From Niastella sp. (GTDB lineage Bacteria > Bacteroidota > Bacteroidia > Chitinophagales > Chitinophagaceae): a stretch of 64,000 nt of DNA. Of this stretch, positions 6,908-15,555 are shown in pieces. Under the pieces are notes generated by a model. The model saw only the letters and a list, made by a program, of their open reading frames with translations. It ran no database searches and was not told the origin of the DNA. Location: NCBI GenBank assembly GCA_016710595.1, contig JADJVM010000008.1:868001-932000 (forward strand), read 5' to 3'. Positions within the stretch are counted from its first letter, which is position 1; the number at the start of each line of letters is the position of its first letter. Made by a program: the position numbers and the translations under genes.

Positions 6908-9831
6908 AGCCGAATTACTTTTTGAGTTATTTGTTTTTCACCCATTTTTAACTGAACCATGTAAACACCCGGTAAAAGCGCTGAAAGATTTATTTTTTTA
7001 TCCCGGTATCCTTTTAGTACTTCAAAAGATTCTTTATACATTAATTTACCCGGCATATCATGAATGGTAAGGGTTGCCATTCCATTTTTATCTGCAATAA
7101 ATACCAATTCCATGTTAGTGGTTACCGGGTTTGGCCGGATACTCAGCCATTGATCATATTTATTTTGCATCACTACTTTTTCTATATTAGAATATATCGT
7201 TCTGCCTCCTGCCAACTGGCAACGTAACCGATAATAAAAGACAGGGTAACCCGCTGTAATATTTTTATCAACCCAACCATAGGTATCTTTTTGTGTTCTT
7301 GTAATTTTTTGAATGGATTCAAAATGTATCCCGTCCAGGCTACGTTCCAGTTCATAGTAATCAACAGATTCCTGTTCGGCTAATTTCCATTGTGTATGTA
7401 TGGCTTCTCCATTTTGCAAGGCAGTAAAATAAATAATCTTAAGCGGAACGGTACCACAATACACTACATTTATTTTAATGCTTTCCGTATCGCTGCATTG
7501 TACAAAACTATTTCCTGAATTGTTGTAACCATTATTGTTAAATACATTGATAAACCCTTTTACGTAATACGTAGTAGTATCCACTGGATTAATACGGATA
7601 GAATCAGGGAAAGCAGGGAAAATTAAGGAAGGGTCGAAACTCCACATATAATATTGTGCGCCACTTAATTTAATGCCACCTGTATCTCCTTTACAAAGTG
7701 GTAGTAAAGCAGTTGTCATTGTAACCACCGGCATATCCGCCGCAACAATAAGGCCCGAAAAAGTTCTTGTACTAATATCTACCCCATCTGAAACCATTAA
7801 ACTCACATCATAAGAACCGGGAGCAGCATAACAAACAAGCCCGGGGTTTTGTAAAGAAGAGGTAGCAGGTGTTCCGCCGGGAAAACTCCATTGCCATGAT
7901 GTAGGATGTCCGGTTGAAGAATCTCTAAACGTAACACAGGTAGGTGTACAAATGGCAGAGCTATCAACATAAACATTTGCTGCTAATGAGTCGCAAGCCC
8001 GTGCCAATACAGAAAAATAAATACTGGCAGAACAACCATTGGCATCGGTACCGGTTACTGTATAAAAACGGCTTCCTTCATCTAATCTTACTTTTACATT
8101 TCCTGTATTGGTATTACTTAAACCCGTACCAGGCGACCAGGTATAGTTTTCAGCGCCGGTTACCGAAAGTTCAGTAGAATCATAGCGGCATACAATCACT
8201 CTTTCGGTGGCAGGAGATTTTATCAATTGTAATGGAGGGTAATATTGTACCATAACATCTTTACTGCCGGTACAACCATTTACATCTGTTCCCATTACCG
8301 TATAGGTAGTATTTTCAGAAATTCCATTTACTGTAGTGCGGGGCAAATTGGTATTAATTAAACCCACTGCAGGGCTCCATTGATAAGCCAGTGCACCAGT
8401 TGCCATTAGCGCTGTTGTATTATTTCCACAGATATACGGATTGGTTGGAACAATATTTAAAGTAGGCAGGTTGTTTACCCGGATATAGCTGTTATAAGTT
8501 CGGCTATTATTCGTAACAGCATCAAACACTGTAAGCTTAACCGCAAAGGTACCGGCATTGGCGTACAATATATTTACAGGGTTCTGTGCATTAGATACAG
8601 AAGGGGTTCCGCCTGTAAACGTCCATGTCCAGGATGTAGGGCTGCCCTGCGATTGATCAAAGAAATCAATACTACTACCCTTACAGATAACCGTATCTGA
8701 AGCAACCAGGGCTGCTGCTAACGGCATAGGCAATGCTGCCGTTACATCACCGGTAATATAATACTTGCCCAGGCTACCATACCCCGTTTGATTTGCATTG
8801 CCTGTTCCTTTTATTTGAATATAATATTCCCCGGGTTCCAGTAATAAATTATTCACCCAGGCATTTAATACATTTAGTGGTTCATGTGTACGAATGGTTT
8901 GCCCCGTACTGTTTTTAACGATAAGCGATACATCCAGGTTTGCCTTTGAGTTGGGAGTGCCCAAACTCCATGGTTTAGCGATAATATTTAAGTAAGATTT
9001 TGTAGCTATCGTAATATGAAAAATATCCACATCGGTATTGGTACCTATGATGCCACTATCGCTAAAAGCACTTGCTATCATCACCAAATCGGTGGAAGTA
9101 TTGATATCATTACCATGATCATCTGCCCGGTAAGCAACGCCATTATTGGGTATGCTGGTGATGCCGGCTAAATCGTCCTGCATATACGTACATGAAAAAT
9201 TGGATGCAACATCGCTCCATAAAGTCATATTCTTATTATACCCTACACCCATGATAGGAGCCCAACTTGTTTCGCCGGATCCGGTACCGCTGTTATACTC
9301 ATTTGTTTTTTCGCACAAGGCATTAAATTCACTATGATGCTGAAGTGTAAGTGTATGGCCAGCTTCATGAGAACCCGCTTCGCCTGCATTAGATGCATTT
9401 CCCAAAGCACTTGTAAAAATAAAACACACTTTATTAGAGATAGAACCAAAAGTACTTAAGTATGCCACTCCTCCGGCTGATTGTGGGTACCAGTTCTTAG
9501 TAGGGGTAAATAAAACCCGCATACGTTGCTGAATGGATGCTGCATCATATACCGCTTCATCTGTGGTAATATTGATGTTAAATGGACGGTAATCTTCAGT
9601 CATCATATTAAACACAGTTCTTACTTCGGCATCGGAATATCCTGAAGCAGCACATACTATTGGGTTACCCCCATTATAACTGCTGTTCCAGGAAGTACCT
9701 GTTACAGTATAACCATCAAAGTCCAGGAAAATAACATGCTGTGCCCCGGGCAAACTATTATATGGCTGGGCAAATAGCTGGCCGGAAATAAAAAAGACAA
9801 TAAAAAATAAAAATCGTAAATATGTTTTCAT
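6904..9831 (-). CDS. secreted metzincin-type peptidase with PKD domains and T9SS sorting tail
   Basis: A 975-residue secreted protein. A signal peptide (MKTYLRFLFFIVFFISGQLFA) is followed by a reprolysin-like peptidase domain (about 25-235). The zinc motif is SHEAGHTLTLQHH with His155, Glu156, His159 and His165 at metzincin spacing, although the usual Gly is Thr162, and the Met-turn is probably 'APIMGVGY' (Met194). Two PKD domains follow (about 385-460 and 620-695, each with 'SWTWTF/SWQWSF' and 'GGTP'), with Ig-like segments between them, then a T9SS type A C-terminal domain ('IRPNPVTTNMELVF' to 'KVIRL'). The predicted role is an extracellular or cell-surface zinc protease. I start it at 9831 for the signal peptide; another ATG at 9849 overlaps the stop of the upstream gene, so the two genes are probably cotranscribed. 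Confidence 0.88.
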   Translation of the reverse strand: MKTYLRFLFFIVFFISGQLFAQPYNSLPGAQHVIFLDFDGYTVTGTSWNSSYNGGNPIVCAASGYSDAEVRTVFNMMTEDYRPFNINITTDEAVYDAASIQQRMRVLFTPTKNWYPQSAGGVAYLSTFGSISNKVCFIFTSALGNASNAGEAGSHEAGHTLTLQHHSEFNALCEKTNEYNSGTGSGETSWAPIMGVGYNKNMTLWSDVASNFSCTYMQDDLAGITSIPNNGVAYRADDHGNDINTSTDLVMIASAFSDSGIIGTNTDVDIFHITIATKSYLNIIAKPWSLGTPNSKANLDVSLIVKNSTGQTIRTHEPLNVLNAWVNNLLLEPGEYYIQIKGTGNANQTGYGSLGKYYITGDVTAALPMPLAAALVASDTVICKGSSIDFFDQSQGSPTSWTWTFTGGTPSVSNAQNPVNILYANAGTFAVKLTVFDAVTNNSRTYNSYIRVNNLPTLNIVPTNPYICGNNTTALMATGALAYQWSPAVGLINTNLPRTTVNGISENTTYTVMGTDVNGCTGSKDVMVQYYPPLQLIKSPATERVIVCRYDSTELSVTGAENYTWSPGTGLSNTNTGNVKVRLDEGSRFYTVTGTDANGCSASIYFSVLARACDSLAANVYVDSSAICTPTCVTFRDSSTGHPTSWQWSFPGGTPATSSLQNPGLVCYAAPGSYDVSLMVSDGVDISTRTFSGLIVAADMPVVTMTTALLPLCKGDTGGIKLSGAQYYMWSFDPSLIFPAFPDSIRINPVDTTTYYVKGFINVFNNNGYNNSGNSFVQCSDTESIKINVVYCGTVPLKIIYFTALQNGEAIHTQWKLAEQESVDYYELERSLDGIHFESIQKITRTQKDTYGWVDKNITAGYPVFYYRLRCQLAGGRTIYSNIEKVVMQNKYDQWLSIRPNPVTTNMELVFIADKNGMATLTIHDMPGKLMYKESFEVLKGYRDKKINLSALLPGVYMVQLKMGEKQITQKVIRL

Positions 9832-9848
9832 AAAGCAATTGAAGATCA

Positions 9849-10277
9849 TTAATCGGTAACCAGGATATTGTCTTTAGTGGTTTTTTGCAGATAGACCGCA
9901 CCATCTTTAGCCGTAAATATTTTAAAAGCAGTATTTGATTTGTGCGAAATGATATTCCCTTCATATAGAATTCCCTGCTTAAGATCTGCCTGGGTAAGGG
10001 TAATGTAAGTTTCTTTATTACCCTCTAATTTTCCACCAATTGTACGTACCAGTTCCTGGTTCCATACATTCATATTTACTGTAAATGCAATGGTAGCTCC
10101 ATCAATACATTCAAGCTTTACAATTTCTCCTTTTTTTGCATTAAAAATGTTTATGAGCTTGCCGGGTTTAATGGCAATTTCATTCTTATCAGTTTTAAGA
10201 AGTTCTTTATCTTGTAATTGTGCTGAAGCAGAAAAAAAGAAAAGGGCAAGGGCGATTGATAATAAAGTTTTAGTCAT
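9849..10277 (-). CDS. small secreted protein of unknown function
   Basis: A 142-residue protein with a signal peptide (MTKTLLSIALALFFFSASAQ) and a mature part of about 122 residues rich in beta-strand pattern and lysine ('IAIKPGKLINIFNAKKGEIV', 'NKETYITLTQADLKQG'). There are no cysteine pairs, no metal motif and no sorting tail. I do not recognise the family. It lies directly upstream of the secreted metzincin gene, 17 bp away, so it could be an accessory or inhibitor of the protease; this is inferred from position only. Confidence 0.75.
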   Translation of the reverse strand: MTKTLLSIALALFFFSASAQLQDKELLKTDKNEIAIKPGKLINIFNAKKGEIVKLECIDGATIAFTVNMNVWNQELVRTIGGKLEGNKETYITLTQADLKQGILYEGNIISHKSNTAFKIFTAKDGAVYLQKTTKDNILVTD

Positions 10278-10459
10278 TCTAAAACGGGTATATTTTTAGT
10301 GCTGTAAGATACATATTTGTTTTTATATGTTCAACTTAAATACGCTTTTTTACCTCGTAAATTTACTGATGACAAGATTTATAATTCTTCTTTACTTAAA
10401 TGGCTAAATAATTGCATTTAAAAAAATGTGGAATATAGCTCTCATTAAATGATATTATT

Positions 10460-11923
10460 ATGTACAGCAATGTGAAACTCCATGAAATAAATGCCAAAAT
10501 GGAATCATTAAAATTAGCATTTAATCAATACCAGGATATTTCCCTCTCCCGGCGTATTACATGTATGCATGACATAGGAAACCGGTTATTAAAAAATAAA
10601 GACGAGTTGGTGAAAATTGCAATGCAGGAAACGCATTTGCCTGCGGCAAGGTTACTCAACGAACTAAAGCGGACTGTATTTCAACTTACAAGCTATGCCG
10701 ATACCTGCAAAAATGGTTACTGGATGGATATCAGGATTCAAATTCCCACTGAAAAAAATAAACCGGTGATTAAAAAAATGAATGTGCCACTGGGCCCGGT
10801 ATTGGTATTTGGAGCAGGCAATTTCCCTTTTGCCTATTCTACTGCGGGTGGCGATACTGCCTGTGCATTGGCAGCCGGCTGTAGTGTAGTTGTAAAAGCA
10901 CATCCCCAACATGCAGCTACCAGTACGGCAGTAGCTAAAATTATTGATGAGGCTATAAAAGAAAACAATATGCCTCCCCATCTTTTTATGCATGTACATG
11001 TCACAGATCTTTCATTGGTTAAAATATTGGTAATGCATCCTGTAATAAAGGCCGTTGGCTTTACCGGTTCATATACAGCCGGCAAACAAATATTTGATTG
11101 GGGAAATAGCCGGGAACAACCGATACCCGTTTTTGCAGAAATGGGCAGTACAAACCCGGTGTATATTTTACCCGGGAAAATGAAAGAATCTGCCGAAACC
11201 TATGCCGTTGAATTATCGAAAAGTATCTTAACAGATGCAGGGCAATTTTGCACCAAGCCCGGTATTATTGTAATACAAAATGATGATTACGCCGGTACTT
11301 TTATAAAAACCTTACAAGAAAAAATAAATGATGCAATCCCCGTGTCTATGCTTAATGAGGGCATCTATCAAAATTATGAATTGAAGAAGAAATTGAGTAC
11401 CGATCAAAAAGAAGTAAAAAAAATATCAACAACTACTCAAAGCAATGAACCTTTAGTGGGAACAGCATTATTAACAAGTATTACAGCAAAAGAATTTATG
11501 GCCAATAAAATTTTGAGGCAGGAAGTGTTTGGCCCTTATTGCCTCATTGTATTATGTAACGATATAAACGAAATGAAACAAGTGGCAACACAGATGGAAG
11601 GCCAAATTACCTGCACATTGGGCGCCACGATTAAAGAAGCGGAGCAACAAAAAGAACTCTTAAAAATATTACAATCCACATGTGGTCGTTTTATTTTTAA
11701 TGGGGTACCTACCGGTGTGGAAGTATGCCCGGCCATGCAGCATGGAGGGCCGTTTCCGGCTACTACTTACAGCATGTTCACTTCAGTGGGGGCAGATGGG
11801 ATAAAGCGTTTTACCCGGCCATTAGCATTTCAAAATGTAGCAGAAGAATTGCTGCCGGATGCTTTAAAAGAAATCAACCCACTTAAGCTTTGGCGACTTG
11901 TGGATGATCAATATACAAAGTAA
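10460..11923 (+). CDS. aldehyde dehydrogenase, ketoglutarate-semialdehyde dehydrogenase type
   Basis: NAD(P)-dependent aldehyde dehydrogenase of 487 aa. It shows 'VPLGPVLVFGAGNFPFAYST' (cofactor-binding entry), 'VGFTGSYTAGKQI', the general base Glu227 in 'VFAEMGSTNPV', the nucleophile Cys264 in 'DAGQFCTKPG', and 'EVFGPYCLIV'. The 'FAEMGSTNP' and 'GQFCTKPG' forms are those of 2,5-dioxovalerate (alpha-ketoglutaric semialdehyde) dehydrogenases, which oxidise the last intermediate of pentose or hydroxyproline breakdown. No partner genes of those pathways flank it, so the exact substrate is open. Several ATGs lie near the start (codons 1 and 14); I kept the first. Confidence 0.9.
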   Translation: MYSNVKLHEINAKMESLKLAFNQYQDISLSRRITCMHDIGNRLLKNKDELVKIAMQETHLPAARLLNELKRTVFQLTSYADTCKNGYWMDIRIQIPTEKNKPVIKKMNVPLGPVLVFGAGNFPFAYSTAGGDTACALAAGCSVVVKAHPQHAATSTAVAKIIDEAIKENNMPPHLFMHVHVTDLSLVKILVMHPVIKAVGFTGSYTAGKQIFDWGNSREQPIPVFAEMGSTNPVYILPGKMKESAETYAVELSKSILTDAGQFCTKPGIIVIQNDDYAGTFIKTLQEKINDAIPVSMLNEGIYQNYELKKKLSTDQKEVKKISTTTQSNEPLVGTALLTSITAKEFMANKILRQEVFGPYCLIVLCNDINEMKQVATQMEGQITCTLGATIKEAEQQKELLKILQSTCGRFIFNGVPTGVEVCPAMQHGGPFPATTYSMFTSVGADGIKRFTRPLAFQNVAEELLPDALKEINPLKLWRLVDDQYTK

Positions 11924-11994
11924 AATTTATTAATTTTCAAAATTACCAAAGCAATCCGGCAATTTACAAACCCAAAAAATATTGGTTGTATTTA

Positions 11995-12807
11995 TTACAC
12001 TGCCACCGGCGCTTTAATGGCAGGGTGGCTTTCATAATGCTGCAAATCAAAATCAGAAAAATTAAAACTGAAAATATCTTTTACTGCAGGATTTAAAATC
12101 ATTTTTGGCAATGCAAACGGGGTTCTGCTGAGTTGTAAGTGTGCCTGTTCAAAATGATTATTATACAAATGTACATCGCCAAAACTGTGAATAAATTCGC
12201 CGGGTAACATGTCGCAAACCTGGGCTATCATTAACGTAAGCAATGCATAAGAAGCAATATTGAAAGGCACTCCCAAAAAAACATCGGCAGAGCGCTGGTA
12301 AAGCTGGCAACTCAATTTTCGTTTTCCATTTTCATCGGGCGCAGAAGTATAAAATTGAAAAAGGCAATGGCAGGGCATCAATTTCATTTTAGGAAGATCA
12401 GCCACATTCCAGGCACTTACAATCATTCTACGGCTATCGGGATTTGTTTTAAGCTGCTGGATCACTTCGTTTATTTGATCAATTTCTTCGCCACCTGCAC
12501 CTTGCCAGCTTCTCCATTGCTTACCATACACCGGCCCCAGTTCGCCTCTTTCATCGGCCCATTCATTCCAAATGCTTACTTTATTTTCATTGAGCCACGC
12601 AATATTGGTATCCCCTTTTAAAAACCAAAGTAACTCATAGATGATACTTTTTAAATGCGTTTTTTTAGTTGTCACCATCGGGAACCCATCCTGCAAATTA
12701 AACCTCATTTGATAGCCAAATACACTACGGGTACCTGTACCTGTACGGTCACTTTTATCGTTGCCGTGATCTATTATATGTTTTAGTAAATGTAAATATT
12801 GCTGCAT
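11995..12807 (-). CDS. thyA: thymidylate synthase
   Basis: Folate-dependent thymidylate synthase, 270 aa, converts dUMP to dTMP. Present are 'DRTGTGTRSVFGYQMRF' (phosphate-binding Arg), 'LLWFLKGDTNI', 'GPVYGKQWRSW', 'DSRRMIVSAWN', the catalytic Cys146 in 'LMPCHCLFQFY', and 'QRSADVFLGVPFNIASYALL'. The frame extends to 12933, but those 42 residues are not family sequence; the ATG at 12807 gives the normal length. It follows the GH13 gene on the same strand with an 88-bp gap. Confidence 0.98.
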   Translation of the reverse strand: MQQYLHLLKHIIDHGNDKSDRTGTGTRSVFGYQMRFNLQDGFPMVTTKKTHLKSIIYELLWFLKGDTNIAWLNENKVSIWNEWADERGELGPVYGKQWRSWQGAGGEEIDQINEVIQQLKTNPDSRRMIVSAWNVADLPKMKLMPCHCLFQFYTSAPDENGKRKLSCQLYQRSADVFLGVPFNIASYALLTLMIAQVCDMLPGEFIHSFGDVHLYNNHFEQAHLQLSRTPFALPKMILNPAVKDIFSFNFSDFDLQHYESHPAIKAPVAV

Positions 12808-12895
12808 GGCTGCAAGGTAATTAAAACCTAAAAAGAAATTTTGTTTTAAATGCGGTTTGCATGAATTGTGAATATCGGGTTTATAACTAAACTCA

Positions 12896-14182
12896 TTATG
12901 GAATTTGTTGGTAAACTCTATACTCCCAGGCATTCATCTTAAAATAAATGCCCGGTGCAACGGATATATTTTCTGGTATCCATACATTAGAAAAAGCACC
13001 ATATTCTTTTTGTAAAAAGGGTTTAAACTCCTGCGGCTTATTGCTAAAATTTAAAACCACCAATAGTTTATGTTCTTCATTCGTTCTTACAAAAGCCAAT
13101 ACAGGAGTAGGATTGTTATCTAAAAAAAATAGGGAGGATTTGACACCTGTACAACAGGCTTTATTTTGCTTGCGGAGAGTTAGGAATCTTTTAAAAAAAT
13201 CATTGAGCCTGCAACCATTATTCCAATCCAATTCATCCTTATCAAAAAACTTTAGCATTTTTTTATTGGGTATTTCCTGGCCGCTGTAAATAATGGGCAT
13301 TCCCGGAAAAGTAAGGCTAAACACCTGCAACATTGTGGCCATTTCACCATATTTATCAAACTCGGTTCCGTTCCAACTGTTTTCATCATGATTGCTGGTA
13401 AACCATGCAGGTAATTTTGGATGATGTGACAAATAACGATTTAATATTTTTAGTAAACCGGGAAAATTAGCTCCATCATCTTTATAATATTTTTCTGTAC
13501 TATGCATCCATGTCCAGGTATATGAAGCATCAAAAACTTCTAAATACAAGGGGTGATCCAGCATATCGAATTCACCCAGCCAAAATAATTTTTTAATTTT
13601 TTGTAATTCTCTTTTAGCTTCTACCCAAAAATCGAGTTGTACCCAAAAAGCAAGGTCACACCTAAAACCATCAACATTAAATTCATGAATCCAGAAAGCC
13701 ATGGCATCAATCATCGCTTTTCTTAAATGGGCATTATCAAAATCCAATTCAATAATATCATCCATACCATGTGCCGTTTTGAAGCTGTCGGAATGTGCAT
13801 CTTTTTTATAATATCCAGGATGCTGATGCGTCCAGGTATGGTCCCACCCGGTGTGATTGGCTACCCAATCAATTATAACTTTAAACCCCATTGCATGGGC
13901 AGTAGCTACAAGTTCTTTAAAATCGTCATGCGATCCAAACTCAGGATTGATGGAACAATAATCACTGCAAGCGTAATAACTTCCCAGAGTTCCTTTTTTT
14001 TCTTTTTGCGAAATAGGGGTTAATGGCATAAACCAAAGTGTTTCCACTCCCATCTCTTGTAACCTGGGTAAATGTTTTGCAAACGCTTTTAAGGTACCGG
14101 AGTTCGTATATTGACGAAGGTTTACTTCGTACACATTGGTATTATTCATCCAGGATAAGTCAGCATCTGTTGCAGTATTCAT
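12896..14182 (-). CDS. GH13 family alpha-amylase-like glycoside hydrolase
   Basis: A 428-residue GH13 TIM-barrel enzyme without a signal peptide, so probably cytoplasmic and acting on maltodextrins or intracellular glucans. The four GH13 regions are visible: I 'VIIDWVANHTG' (103-111), II 'GFRCDLAFW' with nucleophile Asp176, III 'FWLGEFD' with acid/base Glu204, and IV 'FTSNHDENSW' with Asp266. A small C-terminal beta domain follows ('LLVVLNFSNKPQEF'). Residue-level substrate specificity cannot be read from these motifs. It is divergently arranged with ispH. Confidence 0.92.
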   Translation of the reverse strand: MNTATDADLSWMNNTNVYEVNLRQYTNSGTLKAFAKHLPRLQEMGVETLWFMPLTPISQKEKKGTLGSYYACSDYCSINPEFGSHDDFKELVATAHAMGFKVIIDWVANHTGWDHTWTHQHPGYYKKDAHSDSFKTAHGMDDIIELDFDNAHLRKAMIDAMAFWIHEFNVDGFRCDLAFWVQLDFWVEAKRELQKIKKLFWLGEFDMLDHPLYLEVFDASYTWTWMHSTEKYYKDDGANFPGLLKILNRYLSHHPKLPAWFTSNHDENSWNGTEFDKYGEMATMLQVFSLTFPGMPIIYSGQEIPNKKMLKFFDKDELDWNNGCRLNDFFKRFLTLRKQNKACCTGVKSSLFFLDNNPTPVLAFVRTNEEHKLLVVLNFSNKPQEFKPFLQKEYGAFSNVWIPENISVAPGIYFKMNAWEYRVYQQIP

Positions 14183-14231
14183 AATTGTGGGTCAAAATAT
14201 CGTTTACAAAAAATCCATTCAAAATTAAGCT

Positions 14232-14239
14232 GTAAATTT
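14232..14239 (+). promoter_or_regulatory. putative -7 box of the ispH promoter
   Basis: TAAATTTG matches TAnnTTTG and ends 18 bp before the ispH ATG at 14258, giving a short leader. The same octamer precedes glmS at 58439. Confidence 0.45.
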
Positions 14240-14257
14240 GTACCTGCAATTTATATA

Positions 14258-15484
14258 ATGAAACAATTTACCATCCCCTTTACCTATAGAAGTAAACTCA
14301 TTACAGCGATTAAAAATAAGCGGAAAGAGAAAGATAAAATGAAAAAAGATTTTTCTCCTACCCTGCTTGATTTTGGGCCGGTACAAATTTTCCTGGCACG
14401 GCATTTTGGTTTTTGTTATGGTGTGGAGAATGCCATTGAAATTGCTTTCCGAACCATTGAAGAAAATCCCGGCCGGCGTATATTTTTATTGAGCGAAATG
14501 ATACATAACCCCCGGGTGAATGCCGATCTTAAGCAACTGGGGGTTCAGTTTATCCAAAATACGGCGGGCAAAAACCTGATTCCATTTGAAACGCTTACCA
14601 GCGATGATATTGTATTGATTCCTGCTTTTGGCACCACATTAAAAACAGAAGAAAAACTTAATGAAATAGGGCTTACCACCACGGAATATAATACCACCTG
14701 CCCTTTTGTAGAAAAAGTATGGAACCGGAGTGAGCAAATTGCAAAGAAAAATTATACGGTAGTTGTACATGGCAAACCCACGCACGAAGAAACAAGAGCT
14801 ACATTTTCGCATGCTGCAATTGCAACCCCTACTATAGTGGTGAATGATATGAAAGAAGCTATTGAACTTGGAAAATATATTTCAGGCGAAAAACCTGCTG
14901 GTAACTTTAATAAAGAATTTGCCGGGAGATTTTCAGAAAACTTTGATGTAGAGAATGACCTGCAGCGTATTGGTGTGGTAAATCAAACTACTATGCTGGC
15001 AAGCGATACGCAGGCTATTTCCAATTATCTAAAACAGGTAATGGTAAAAAAATATGCTTTAGATGAAACAAATGTAGAAGAAAGATTTGCAGACACTAAG
15101 GATACTTTATGCTATGCTACAAATGATAACCAAAGCGCTGTATATGGCATGGTGGCGCAGGATGCTGACCTGGCAATAGTTGTAGGCGGTTACAACAGCA
15201 GCAACACATCACACCTGGTAGAATTGTGTGAGCAGAAACTGCCAACTTACTTTATAAGCAGTGCAGATAAAATAATATCCGAAAAAGAAATAATCCATTT
15301 TGATTTTCATACAAAAGAAGAAAAAACTACCCTTGACTTTCTACCCGCTAAAAAACCTGTAAAAATTTTAATTACCAGTGGTGCCAGTTGCCCGGATGCG
15401 ATAGTAGAAAATGTGATTATAAAACTGAATTCCTTCTTTAATACAGAAAAATCTATTGACGAAATGATTAATTGTTTTTTATAG
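14258..15484 (+). CDS. ispH: 4-hydroxy-3-methylbut-2-enyl diphosphate reductase
   Basis: IspH (LytB), the last enzyme of the MEP isoprenoid pathway, reduces HMBPP to IPP and DMAPP with a [4Fe-4S] cluster. The three cluster cysteines are in 'HFGFCYGVENA' (Cys53), 'NTTCPFVEKVW' (Cys148) and 'TSGASCPDAIVE' (about residue 375). 'VVHGKPTHEETRAT', 'VVNQTTMLAS' and 'VVGGYNSSNTSHLVE' also fit. At 408 aa it is longer than the E. coli enzyme (316 aa), a form typical of Bacteroidota with an extended basic N-terminus ('YRSKLITAIKNKRKEKDKMK'), so the first ATG is kept. Confidence 0.97.
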   Translation: MKQFTIPFTYRSKLITAIKNKRKEKDKMKKDFSPTLLDFGPVQIFLARHFGFCYGVENAIEIAFRTIEENPGRRIFLLSEMIHNPRVNADLKQLGVQFIQNTAGKNLIPFETLTSDDIVLIPAFGTTLKTEEKLNEIGLTTTEYNTTCPFVEKVWNRSEQIAKKNYTVVVHGKPTHEETRATFSHAAIATPTIVVNDMKEAIELGKYISGEKPAGNFNKEFAGRFSENFDVENDLQRIGVVNQTTMLASDTQAISNYLKQVMVKKYALDETNVEERFADTKDTLCYATNDNQSAVYGMVAQDADLAIVVGGYNSSNTSHLVELCEQKLPTYFISSADKIISEKEIIHFDFHTKEEKTTLDFLPAKKPVKILITSGASCPDAIVENVIIKLNSFFNTEKSIDEMINCFL

Positions 15485-15499
15485 TCAAATTATTAGCTA

Positions 15500-15533
15500 T
15501 AAAAAAGTAGCGCCCGTTTTGTTAGGCGCTACT
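15500..15533 (-). terminator. terminator of the 15556 T9SS gene
   Basis: A 9-bp stem, agtagcgcc (15506-15514) with ggcgctact (15525-15533), has a 10-nt loop. On the minus strand it is followed by six Ts (15500-15505). It lies between convergent genes; the T-tract is on the minus side. Confidence 0.8.
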
Positions 15534-15555
15534 AAAAATGGTTGTATCTCAATGG

